Under the pieces are notes generated by a model that saw only the letters and a program-made list of their open reading frames with translations, had not been told where the DNA came from and made no database searches. A DNA stretch of 22,919 nucleotides from CAZLGM01 sp964558875 (GTDB lineage Bacteria > Desulfobacterota > Desulfobulbia > Desulfobulbales > Desulfocapsaceae), in contig CAZLGM010000020.1 in NCBI GenBank assembly GCA_964558875.1, positions 1 through 22,919 on the forward strand, read 5' to 3'. Positions 16,633-22,919 of the stretch are shown piece by piece. Position 1 is the stretch's first letter; each line of letters begins with the position of its first letter. Made by a program: the position numbers and the translations under genes.

Positions 16633-16883
16633 GCCGGGAACCTCAGTATCGTTTTATAGATAGAACTGATGGGTATTATCAGCCGATTTTTGTTGACAAA
16701 AAGGTGGTCAAAGGATACTTTCACGAGTCGGATATAGGAGTTTTCAACCTGCTTGCCGATGGCATGATCATGGGAGATACGAAGGTGGTACGGTGGAAGC
16801 GTTTGTCATTGCGACGGATGTTTCTTTTTCGAAATTTCGGTTTCCGGAAAGATCGCACCGGCCATCTTAAAGAATATGGATAG
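16491..16883 (+). CDS. possible small protein overlapping the pgi 3' end (uncertain)
   Basis: A 130-codon ORF starts with ATG inside pgi in a different frame and runs 251 nt past the pgi stop. The part beyond pgi (about 83 residues) has a plausible protein composition: YRFIDRTDGYYQPIFVDKKV, then GYFHESDIGVFNLLADGMIM, ending in a basic segment (KRLSLRRMFLFRNFGFRKD). I do not recognise it. Start choice is unresolved: the ATG overlaps pgi by 142 nt and has no good ribosome-binding site, and the post-pgi part has no early ATG. It may instead be a chance frame over the dsrA promoter region, since two palindromes sit in its last 20 codons. Confidence 0.25.
   Translation: MEHQLFRPGGGTVGETPGIDFSLIDGPKREERWLNRRDYSAGNRNRIGREPQYRFIDRTDGYYQPIFVDKKVVKGYFHESDIGVFNLLADGMIMGDTKVVRWKRLSLRRMFLFRNFGFRKDRTGHLKEYG
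16830..16850. promoter_or_regulatory. two adjacent 10-bp palindromes upstream of dsrA
   Basis: CGAAATTTCG (16830-16839) and TTTCCGGAAA (16841-16850) are both perfect palindromes, one base apart, with centres 11 bp (about one helical turn) apart. They lie 68-89 nt upstream of the dsrA ATG. This geometry suits paired operator sites, but no regulator is identified. Confidence 0.4.
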
Positions 16884-16884
16884 G

Positions 16885-16902
16885 TTGATTATTTATTAAC
16901 AA
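16885..16902. promoter_or_regulatory. Rex-like palindrome just upstream of the dsrA ribosome-binding site
   Basis: TTGATTA-TTTA-TTAACAA: 5 of 7 half-site positions are symmetric, and the right half is the exact TTAACAA of the 18-bp Rex consensus type (TTGTTAA-N4-TTAACAA). Rex is an NADH/NAD+ sensing repressor that regulates sulfate-reduction genes in some Desulfobacterota. The site ends 5 nt before AAGGAGG (16907-16913). Confidence 0.35.
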
Positions 16903-16918
16903 TTTCAAGGAGGAAAAC

Positions 16919-18199
16919 ATGGCAAAGCATGAGACGCCCCTGTTGGACCAATTGGAGGATGGCCCTTGGCCAAGCTTCGTTACCGACATTAAGCGCCAAG
17001 CTGAAACAAAACCCGAGTGCTGGGATATCCTCGGTCAACTCGAGTTGTCTTTTACAGACAGGATCACTCACTGGAAACATGGCGGCATCGTCGGTGTTTT
17101 CGGATACGGCGGTGGTATTGTCGGTCGCTATTCGGACGTGCCGGAGCAGTTCCCGGGAGTTGAGCATTTCCACACTGTTCGTTTGGCCCAGCCGGTATCC
17201 AAGTACTACTCAACCGAGCATTTACGTGCTCTCTGCGACCTGTGGGAAAAATACGGTTCCGGTATGACCAATATGCATGGCTCCACCGGTGACATTGTTT
17301 TCCTTGGTTGCCGTACGGAAGCTCTTGAGCCGCTCTTTTATGAACTGACCCACGACCTGAAGCAGGATCTTGGCGGTTCCGGCTCCAACCTGCGTACACC
17401 GGCATGCTGTCTCGGTGATTCACGCTGCGAATGGTCGATGTATGATGCTGAAGAGTGCTGCCATCATCTGACCATGCATTATCAGGACGAAATTCATCGT
17501 CCAGCTTTCCCGTATAAATTCAAGTTTAAGTTCTCCGGTTGCCCCAATGACTGTGTGGCAGCCATTGCCCGTTCCGATATAGCCGTTATCGGTACCTGGA
17601 AAGATCAGATTCAGATTGACCAAGGTGCCGTACAAGAGTATATCGCCGGCAACTATCCTGCCAACGGCGGTGCCTACACTGGTAAAGACTGGGGTCCCTT
17701 TGATATCAAGAAGGAAGTCCTTGATCTGTGTCCCACCGGCTGTATGTCGATGGAAGGCGATGAACTGAAGATTGATGATGCCGAGTGTTACCGTTGTATG
17801 CATTGCATCAATGTTATGCCTCGCGCCCTTCGCCCAGGTAAGGATAAGGGCGCATCCGTTCTGGTCGGCGCCAAGGCTCCGATCCTCGACGGCGCTCAGT
17901 TCGCCACCCTTGTTGTACCGTTCATGAGGGTCACCAAAGACAACGATTTTGAAGAGCTGATCGATTTTATTGAGAACGTCTGGGATTGGTGGATGGAAGT
18001 TGGAAAGAACCGTGAGCGTGTGGGTGAAACCATGCAGCGTATCGGTCTGCCGACCTTCCTCAAAGTCATGGGTGTGGATATAGTACCGCAGCATGTTCGA
18101 GAGCCGCGTTCCAACCCATACGTATTCTGGCAGGAAGAAGAGGTTCCCGGAGGTTTTGAGCGTGATGTCGAGGAATTCCGTAAGCGTCACGCGGCTTAA
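16919..18199 (+). CDS. dsrA: dissimilatory sulfite reductase alpha subunit
   Basis: 426 residues. DsrA pairs with DsrB in the cytoplasmic alpha2beta2 enzyme that reduces sulfite, with DsrC as co-substrate. The siroheme-coupled [4Fe-4S] ligand pattern is C164-x5-C170 (CLGDSRC) and C208-x3-C212 (CPNDC). The inserted ferredoxin domain carries C271, C290, C293 and C296 (CPTGC, then CYRCMHC). The N-terminus (MAKHETPLLDQLEDGPWPSF) matches bacterial reductive DsrA. AAGGAGG lies 5 nt before the ATG, implying strong translation. There are no truncations. dsrB follows after 53 nt. Confidence 0.98.
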   Translation: MAKHETPLLDQLEDGPWPSFVTDIKRQAETKPECWDILGQLELSFTDRITHWKHGGIVGVFGYGGGIVGRYSDVPEQFPGVEHFHTVRLAQPVSKYYSTEHLRALCDLWEKYGSGMTNMHGSTGDIVFLGCRTEALEPLFYELTHDLKQDLGGSGSNLRTPACCLGDSRCEWSMYDAEECCHHLTMHYQDEIHRPAFPYKFKFKFSGCPNDCVAAIARSDIAVIGTWKDQIQIDQGAVQEYIAGNYPANGGAYTGKDWGPFDIKKEVLDLCPTGCMSMEGDELKIDDAECYRCMHCINVMPRALRPGKDKGASVLVGAKAPILDGAQFATLVVPFMRVTKDNDFEELIDFIENVWDWWMEVGKNRERVGETMQRIGLPTFLKVMGVDIVPQHVREPRSNPYVFWQEEEVPGGFERDVEEFRKRHAA

Positions 18200-18252
18200 G
18201 TCCGAAGTCTTTTCGAGTTTATTATATTATTCAAATATAAAGGAGATTTGTT

Positions 18253-19383
18253 ATGGGTTACAATCCCGATAAACCGATGGAAGACAGGATTACAGATATC
18301 GGTCCACGATATTATGCCGAATTCCATCCACCGGTAATTGCAAAAAATAAAGGTAAATGGCTCTGGCATGAGATTACTCAGCCAGGTGTCCTGATGCATA
18401 AATCTGCGTCCGGTGATGAGTGCTGGACCGTTCGTGTCGGTTGCGCCCGTCTGATTTCAATTGAGCTGATTCGTGAAATGTGTGATATCGCCGATGCTCA
18501 TTGTGACGGATTTTTCCGGTTTACTACACGGAACAACGTTGAGTTCATGGTTGATTCCAAGGATAAAGTTCAGCCCCTGATTGACGATCTGGCAGGTCGC
18601 GGCAACAAGTTCCCCGTTGGTGGAACCGGTGCCGGTATTACCAACATCGTTCATACCCAGGGTTGGATTCACTGCCACACCCCGGCTACTGATGCTTCAG
18701 GTGTTGTAAAAGCGGTAATGGATGAGCTGTTCGAACATTTCGTTTCCATGCAGATGCCTGCTCAGGTGCGTATTGCTCTGGCCTGCTGTCTGAATATGTG
18801 TGGTGCGGTTCACGCATCCGATATCGCCATCCTCGGTATCCATCGTAAGCCGCCGATGATCGACCACCGTAGGATTACAGGTGTATGCGAGCTGCCGCTT
18901 GCCATCGCCTCCTGTCCGCTGGGTGCCGTAAAACCCGCCAAGGCCGAAATCGATGGCGAGGAGATCAAGTCAGTCAAGGTGAATAATGACCGCTGTATGT
19001 TCTGCGGTAACTGTTACACCATGTGCCCGGCTATGCCTCTGGCCGATCCTGAAGGTGACGGTATCGCCATCCTCGTTGGCGGAAAGGTATCCAACTCCAG
19101 AACTGCACCCAAGTTCTCCAAGCTGGTTATCCCGTTTCTGCCAAACAACACTCCCAGATGGCCCGAGACTGTTGAGGCCGTTAAGAATATAGTCGATGCT
19201 TATGCCAAAGATGCTCGCAAGTATGAGCGTGTCGGTGAGTGGGCTGAGAGAATCGGTTGGCCGCGTTTCTTTGAGAAATGCAATATTCCGTTTACCATCA
19301 AGTCAATTGATGATTACCGACTTGCCTATGATACCTGGCGTACTTCTACGCTGTTCAAGTACACCAGCCATATCAAGTTCTAA
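18253..19383 (+). CDS. dsrB: dissimilatory sulfite reductase beta subunit
   Basis: 376 residues. The beta subunit holds the catalytically active siroheme in characterised DsrAB enzymes. Cluster ligands are C141 (GWIHC) and the C178-C179-x3-C183 motif (ACCLNMC). The ferredoxin domain has C221 and C248-x2-C251-x2-C254-x3-C258 (CMFCGNCYTMC). The C-terminal segment (DTWRTSTLFKYTSHIKF) is the usual DsrB end. AAAGGAG precedes the ATG by 7 nt. Length and motifs are normal. Together with DsrD nearby, the type is reductive rather than the oxidative form of sulfur oxidisers, although disproportionating Desulfobulbales carry the same type. Confidence 0.98.
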   Translation: MGYNPDKPMEDRITDIGPRYYAEFHPPVIAKNKGKWLWHEITQPGVLMHKSASGDECWTVRVGCARLISIELIREMCDIADAHCDGFFRFTTRNNVEFMVDSKDKVQPLIDDLAGRGNKFPVGGTGAGITNIVHTQGWIHCHTPATDASGVVKAVMDELFEHFVSMQMPAQVRIALACCLNMCGAVHASDIAILGIHRKPPMIDHRRITGVCELPLAIASCPLGAVKPAKAEIDGEEIKSVKVNNDRCMFCGNCYTMCPAMPLADPEGDGIAILVGGKVSNSRTAPKFSKLVIPFLPNNTPRWPETVEAVKNIVDAYAKDARKYERVGEWAERIGWPRFFEKCNIPFTIKSIDDYRLAYDTWRTSTLFKYTSHIKF

Positions 19384-19400
19384 TAACTATTGGTAACCAG

Positions 19401-19434
19401 AAGCCGGTCCTGTGAATTGTCTCGGGACCGGCTT
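19401..19434 (+). promoter_or_regulatory. strong stem-loop between dsrB and dsrD
   Basis: A perfect 10-bp GC-rich stem (AAGCCGGTCC/GGACCGGCTT) with a 14-nt loop begins 18 nt past the dsrB stop. It is followed by TACCGAT rather than a T-run. It may protect the dsrAB 3' end or partially reduce transcription into dsrD. dsrD starts 45 nt later with its own strong ribosome-binding site. Confidence 0.6.
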
Positions 19435-19479
19435 TACCGATCTGTTCTTCGACAACCTTTTGACTAAAGGAGATTGATT

Positions 19480-19722
19480 ATGCCCTTGAGTAAAGAAGAA
19501 CTGAAAGAAGCAATCTTAAAAAAAGCACAGACTGCGCCCAAACCGCAGCTCTATGTAAAGGATTTCTATAAATGCGATCCGGAAACAAAACCGCGCCAAA
19601 TTAAAAACGCGGCCAATGAACTGGTAAGAGAAGGCAAGATGACTTTCTGGTCATCCGGTTCAACCACCATGTATGCCGCCAAAGGTCGTGCCAAGGACGA
19701 AGAGGGAGAAGGTGGTATCTGA
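19480..19722 (+). CDS. dsrD: dissimilatory sulfite reductase regulator DsrD
   Basis: 80 residues from the ATG at 19480. An in-frame TTG at 19474 is too close to AAAGGAG, which is correctly spaced for the ATG. DsrD is a small winged-helix-like protein described as an allosteric activator of DsrAB. The conserved core is visible: KPQLYVKDFYKCDPETKPRQIKNAANELVREGKMTFWSSGSTTMY. An acidic tail (KDEEGEGG) ends it. The intrinsic terminator 33 nt downstream closes the dsr transcript; dsrN, often next in other sulfate reducers, is not present here. Confidence 0.96.
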   Translation: MPLSKEELKEAILKKAQTAPKPQLYVKDFYKCDPETKPRQIKNAANELVREGKMTFWSSGSTTMYAAKGRAKDEEGEGGI

Positions 19723-19755
19723 TTTGTAGGATCATCACCCTTTTCAATATCTAAG

Positions 19756-19792
19756 AAAAAGTGCGGAATGAACTTTCTGCGCTTTTTTTTTT
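19756..19792 (+). terminator. intrinsic terminator of the dsrABD transcript
   Basis: A 13-bp stem (19756-19768 with 19775-19787, two G-U wobbles, 6-nt loop) runs directly into a T-tract ending at 19792. The core is GTGCGGAA/TTCTGCGC. It is the clearest Rho-independent terminator in the window. Confidence 0.9.
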
Positions 19793-19807
19793 GCCTAATC
19801 GACTGTT

Positions 19808-20560
19808 ATGGAAGCCCGGATTGTTGTTCTAGACACAACGGATTCCACCAATCGCATCGCTTTCACCATGGCATCAGAGGGTATTGCCCATGGAAGCGCG
19901 GTCATAGCTCGTGAACAAACCCGTGGGCGGGGCAGATTGGGAAAACACTGGCAGTCTCCTGCGGGCAGAGGGTTATACTGCTCAATCATCATCAGACCCC
20001 GGCTAGCTCCGGAGGATTTCCCCTTAATTACCATGACGGCGGGCCTGGCTACGGCACTTGCCTTAGATGAGATTTCAGGCGTGCATTTCGGTTTAAAATG
20101 GCCGAATGATATATACCGCCGTGGAAAAAAATGCGGCGGCATCCTGGTTGAATCATCACCGTTGCTGGACCCGGATGAAGACCACTTTGCGGTGGTGGGT
20201 ATCGGTATCAATGTCGACGACCGGAGCGACGAGTTTGATCCTGATATTCGAAAGACGGCTACCTCTCTCTATTTGGAGTGCGGCAGACCAATCGATAAGC
20301 GGCTCCTGTTTGAAACACTGCACCAGAAGCTGCTTGTTAAGATAAGTATCCTGGAGCAGGATGGCTTCTCAACGATTCTCGATCGTTGGAAGAAGAAAGA
20401 TATTCTAGTGGGCAGTCGTCTGGACTGGGTCAATGTGAAAGGGCAAAAAGTGTCTGGAATCTCTCTAGGTCCCGATGATCAGGGAAGGCTTCATATCAGA
20501 GATGATAACGGCCTGGTCCATGAGGTGATTTCCGGTGATGTCCGATTGGCCAGCGTTTGA
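19808..20560 (+). CDS. birA: biotin-[acetyl-CoA-carboxylase] ligase
   Basis: 250 residues. It attaches biotin to biotin carboxyl carrier domains through biotinoyl-AMP. The catalytic domain shows DTTDSTN, the biotin-binding REQTRGRGRLGKHW loop, GLYCSIIIRP, KWPNDIY with the catalytic Lys, and KCGGILVE, then VVGIGINV. A small C-terminal SH3-like domain follows (VGSRLDWVNVKGQKVSGISLGPDDQGRLHI). There is no N-terminal helix-turn-helix, so it is a monofunctional ligase and not a biotin repressor. The ATG lies only 15 nt beyond the dsrD terminator T-tract, with no visible ribosome-binding site. Expression may rely on read-through or a near-leaderless start. Confidence 0.93.
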   Translation: MEARIVVLDTTDSTNRIAFTMASEGIAHGSAVIAREQTRGRGRLGKHWQSPAGRGLYCSIIIRPRLAPEDFPLITMTAGLATALALDEISGVHFGLKWPNDIYRRGKKCGGILVESSPLLDPDEDHFAVVGIGINVDDRSDEFDPDIRKTATSLYLECGRPIDKRLLFETLHQKLLVKISILEQDGFSTILDRWKKKDILVGSRLDWVNVKGQKVSGISLGPDDQGRLHIRDDNGLVHEVISGDVRLASV

Positions 20561-20592
20561 GGCTACCCTGTAGAAGGATATTACTCTGAATA

Positions 20593-20626
20593 GGGCATGA
20601 AAGAGCGGTAATCACCATTCATGCCC
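20593..20626. terminator. inverted repeat between convergent birA and ahcY
   Basis: GGGCATGAA (20593-20601) and TTCATGCCC (20618-20626) form a perfect 9-bp stem with a 16-nt loop, in the 81-nt gap between the birA stop and the ahcY stop. A bidirectional terminator is likely from position, although the T-tracts are poor on both strands. Confidence 0.5.
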
Positions 20627-20641
20627 CGTTTGAGAATAGCA

Positions 20642-21940
20642 TTAATACCGGTAATAGTCGGGCTTGTATGGTCCTTCTACTGGGACACCGATATAATCGG
20701 CCTGTTCTTTACTTAGAGTAGTCAGATGAGCACCGATCTGTTCCAGATGGAGGCGAGCCACCTTCTCATCGAGATGTTTGGGGAGGAAATAGACCCTGTT
20801 CTCATAGGTCTGATGGTTATTCCATAGTTCAATCTGAGCAAGAACCTGGTTGGTGAATGAGTTACTCATCACAAAGCTGGGGTGACCGGTGGCACAGCCG
20901 AGATTGACCAGCCGTCCCTCGGCCAGAACAATAATCTTCTTGCCATCGGGAAAGGTAACATGATCGACCTGCGGCTTGATATTCTCCCATGGCAGATCCT
21001 TGATACCGGCTATATCGATTTCAGAGTCGAAGTGGCCGATATTGCAAACAATGGCTTCATGAACCATTTCTTCCATATGAGCACGGCTGATAACCTCGAC
21101 ATTGCCGGTGCAGGTCACGAAAATATTGCCGATAGAGGCTGCCTGCTCCATGGTCACAACACGGTAGCCTTCCATGGCAGCCTGCAGAGCACAGATCGGG
21201 TCGATCTCGGTGACATAAACAGTGGCCCCCATACCTCTAAGAGCCTGAGCGCAGCCCTTACCCACATCGCCGTAACCGACAACAACTGCGTTTTTTCCGG
21301 CAATCATCACATCGGTTGCCCTCTTTATACCGTCAATGAGAGATTCACGGCAGCCGTACAGATTGTCAAATTTTGATTTGGTCACCGAATCGTTTACATT
21401 GATCGCAGGACACATTAAGGTGCCTGCGGTTGCCATCTCATTGAGTCGATGAACACCGGTTGTTGTCTCTTCGCTGATTCCTTTAACCAGTGCCATCTCA
21501 TCCTTGTATTTTTCATGCATGACCAGCGTCAGGTCGCCGCCATCGTCAAGAATCATGTTGGGTCGCCAGTTATCAGGCCCGAAAATCGTCTTGTCGATAC
21601 ACCACCAGAACTCTTCTTCACTTTCACCCTTCCAGGCAAAGGTCGGGATTCCGGCCGCAGCCATGGCGGCAGCGGCATGGTCCTGGGTCGAGAAGATGTT
21701 GCACGACGACCAGCGGATCTCAGCACCGAGATCGACAAGGGTTTCCATCAGGACGGCAGTCTGGATGGTCATATGCAGGCAACCGGCAATTTTGGCACCT
21801 TTGAGCGGTTGCGAATCACTATACTCTTTTCTGATTGCCATCAGGCCGGGCATTTCCGTTTCGGCAATTTCAATTTCCTTTCTGCCCCAGTCGGCAAGCG
21901 ACATATCGGCAACTTTGTAATCGGTGGAAGAAGTGGTCAT
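20642..21940 (-). CDS. ahcY: adenosylhomocysteinase (S-adenosylhomocysteine hydrolase)
   Basis: 432 residues. It hydrolyses S-adenosylhomocysteine to homocysteine and adenosine, removing the product inhibitor of methyltransferases. The N-terminus (YKVADMSLADWGRKEIEIAETEMPGL) and substrate-domain motifs (GCLHMTIQTAVLMETL, SSCNIFSTQDHAAAA, DDGGDLT) are typical. The NAD-binding domain has VVVGYGDVGKGCAQALRGMG, and the C-terminal KPDYYRY supplies the conserved Lys-x-x-Tyr-Tyr end. The length fits the bacterial form lacking the long insertion. The start is the first ATG, with a weak TAGG before it. Its 5' leader carries a terminator-like hairpin. Confidence 0.98.
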   Translation of the reverse strand: MTTSSTDYKVADMSLADWGRKEIEIAETEMPGLMAIRKEYSDSQPLKGAKIAGCLHMTIQTAVLMETLVDLGAEIRWSSCNIFSTQDHAAAAMAAAGIPTFAWKGESEEEFWWCIDKTIFGPDNWRPNMILDDGGDLTLVMHEKYKDEMALVKGISEETTTGVHRLNEMATAGTLMCPAINVNDSVTKSKFDNLYGCRESLIDGIKRATDVMIAGKNAVVVGYGDVGKGCAQALRGMGATVYVTEIDPICALQAAMEGYRVVTMEQAASIGNIFVTCTGNVEVISRAHMEEMVHEAIVCNIGHFDSEIDIAGIKDLPWENIKPQVDHVTFPDGKKIIVLAEGRLVNLGCATGHPSFVMSNSFTNQVLAQIELWNNHQTYENRVYFLPKHLDEKVARLHLEQIGAHLTTLSKEQADYIGVPVEGPYKPDYYRY

Positions 21941-21979
21941 GTGTCTACCTAATTGTTATTTATGTAATGATTCATCAAT

Positions 21980-22014
21980 AAAAGAAGACCTGCCGTAAGG
22001 AACCGGCGGCCTTC
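21980..22014 (-). terminator. intrinsic terminator-like hairpin in the ahcY leader (candidate attenuator)
   Basis: Read on the minus strand, GAAGGCC-GCCG pairs with CGGC-AGGTCTTC: 11 bp with one G-U pair and one bulged A, loop GTTCCTTA. It is followed immediately by TTTTATT. The 3' edge is about 40 nt before the ahcY ATG. No gene ends on this strand before it, so it would act on transcription into ahcY or end a short RNA. The plus strand has no T-tract. Confidence 0.6.
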
Positions 22015-22110
22015 TCAATTTGACCCTGCTTTAAAAGCGGATTTTATCGGTATTTCAAGCAAAAAACATGCAACCATATACTATTTTTTTTCTGAGATAG
22101 CAAGGGGGGG

Positions 22111-22139
22111 TGGAAAGTTAACAAAAGAGGTACTATAAA
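22111..22139 (+). promoter_or_regulatory. candidate plus-strand promoter upstream of kdsD
   Basis: TGGAAA (22111-22116, 4 of 6 to TTGACA) and TATAAA (22134-22139, 5 of 6 to TATAAT) are separated by 17 nt. It would give a leader of about 240 nt before kdsD, containing an AGGAGG with mini-ORFs. The evidence is consensus match only. Confidence 0.3.
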
Positions 22140-22387
22140 TATTTGAAATAAAATGAAGCAGGAGGAAAAAAGTTGAAAAAGGCGCTCTAGTTTTCATTAT
22201 TCCCCTTGCCTGATGAAGTGCAATGATTACTCTGAATGGGAAAGATACGTAAGGATCTTGCTTATACATTCAGGCCCATATCAACCATCGAATCGCTATT
22301 TTAACTGACTCGAAGGTTTTTGCCAGGATTAACCCTGAACCATATGTGGGTCTCTATTTCCCGCAAACAGATAAGAGATATAAAACC

Positions 22388-22919
22388 ATGTCAATTGAGG
22401 AAGCAACAAAGGTCTTTGAGATAGAAGAGCAGGGACTGGCAGCAGTAAGAGGCCGAATAGGTGAAGAATTTATTCAGGCCGTTGAAATGATCATGCAGTG
22501 TCCGACCCGTCTGGTTATCACAGGAATCGGTAAATCGGGAATCATTGGCCAGAAGATTGCTGCCACGCTCAATTCCACCGGTACACCCTCGTTTTTTCTT
22601 CATCCTGTTGAAGCGCTTCATGGAGATCTTGGCATGGTCATGCCAACCGATGTGGTTATCGCCATCTCATACTCCGGTGAAACGGATGAGCTCAACGGTC
22701 TGCTGACCAGCCTCAAGAAAAGAGGAACCGCACTCATCGCCATGACCGGTGGACTCTCATCGACCCTTGCCATGGCCGCCGATGTGGTTTTAAACATCCG
22801 AGTACCCCAGGAGGCCTGTCCCCTTGGCCTGGCACCCACAGCATCCACCACGGCGACCCTGGCTATGGGTGATGCTCTTTCAGTAGTACTGTTAAACAGA
22901 AAGAAGTTTCAGGCATCCG
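22388..22919 (+). CDS. kdsD: arabinose-5-phosphate isomerase KdsD/KpsF, 5' part
   Basis: 177 codons are visible before the window ends; the full protein is normally about 320-330 residues with two CBS domains that would lie beyond the edge. The SIS domain is clear: RLVITGIGKSGIIGQKIAATLNSTG, PVEALHGDLGM, AISYSGETDEL, and CPLGLAPTASTTATLAMGDAL. The enzyme converts ribulose 5-phosphate to arabinose 5-phosphate, the first step to Kdo in LPS. AAGAGA precedes the ATG by about 8 nt. It is divergent from ahcY. Confidence 0.95.
   Translation, partial: MSIEEATKVFEIEEQGLAAVRGRIGEEFIQAVEMIMQCPTRLVITGIGKSGIIGQKIAATLNSTGTPSFFLHPVEALHGDLGMVMPTDVVIAISYSGETDELNGLLTSLKKRGTALIAMTGGLSSTLAMAADVVLNIRVPQEACPLGLAPTASTTATLAMGDALSVVLLNRKKFQAS

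Larger units (their letters stand above)
21941..22387. other. 447-nt intergenic region between divergent ahcY and kdsD
   Basis: No convincing gene on either strand. The ahcY-proximal part holds an intrinsic terminator-like hairpin on the minus strand (21984-22014) and an AT-rich leader. The middle has a run of eight T (22084-22091) and a run of seven G (22104-22110). The kdsD side has a candidate plus-strand promoter (22111-22139), then AGGAGG (22160-22165) before two tiny overlapping reading frames. Bases 22191-22387 show nothing I can name other than the AAGAGA ribosome-binding sequence of kdsD. Confidence 0.6.

Noticed and set aside
17420..18190. A 256-codon minus-strand ORF opposite dsrA, and similar long shadow frames opposite ahcY and metG.
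   Set aside because: These mirror strongly biased codon use in certain, highly conserved genes. They have no independent motifs or start signals.
16919..19722. The dsr genes as a horizontally transferred or mobile island.
   Set aside because: No integrase, IS, tRNA or direct repeats flank the block, and the protein motifs are those of ordinary vertically inherited Desulfobulbales-type DsrABD.

Overview
The window comes from a sulfate-reducing (or sulfur-disproportionating) member of the Desulfobacterota, most likely of the Desulfobulbales. It carries a complete dsrA-dsrB-dsrD set of the reductive, bacterial type. It also has the housekeeping order expected of a deltaproteobacterial chromosome: ricT-metG, yggT-divIVA-DUF167, and dnaG-rpoD. 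The placement rests on gene content and on my reading of the proteins, not on a tree. I see no insertion sequence, prophage, CRISPR array, rRNA or tRNA gene, and no large island of foreign composition.

Layout. Bases 1-2580 hold the 3' end of ricT and metG. Bases 2673-6553 form a same-strand run: yggT, a DivIVA-domain coiled-coil protein, a DUF167 protein, a triosephosphate-isomerase-like protein and an MFS transporter. Next comes a bacteriohemerythrin with a cysteine-rich N-terminus (6678-7211), convergent with minus-strand htpX (7328-8170) and an unrecognised 239-residue helical protein (8321-9040). Bases 9200-14201 hold dnaG, rpoD and dprA. Bases 14324-16632 hold rpe and pgi. Bases 16919-19722 hold dsrA, dsrB and dsrD, closed by a strong intrinsic terminator. 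A biotin-protein ligase gene starts 15 nt beyond that terminator and is convergent with minus-strand ahcY (20642-21940). The window ends in a 5' fragment of kdsD.

How the genes work together. DsrAB is the cytoplasmic siroheme sulfite reductase of sulfate respiration, and DsrD is its activator. Rpe, Pgi and the TIM-like protein belong to sugar-phosphate metabolism, and KdsD starts the LPS Kdo branch. DnaG, RpoD and DprA serve replication, transcription and DNA uptake or recombination. MetG and AhcY serve methionine and S-adenosylmethionine metabolism.

Most unusual signals. (1) The TIM-like protein has Gly where the catalytic Glu should be and has lost several phosphate-binding residues. (2) An intrinsic terminator lies in the leader of ahcY on the ahcY strand with no gene before it, as expected for an attenuator, riboswitch or small RNA. 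(3) Two perfect 10-bp palindromes one helical turn apart, and a separate Rex-like palindrome, lie upstream of dsrA. (4) A perfect hairpin separates dsrB from dsrD. (5) The RpoD-like sigma factor has an acidic and then arginine-rich leader in place of region 1.1. (6) An 11-bp inverted repeat lies between the divergent 239-residue gene and dnaG. I did not find a clearly new multi-gene system; most of the window is core genome.
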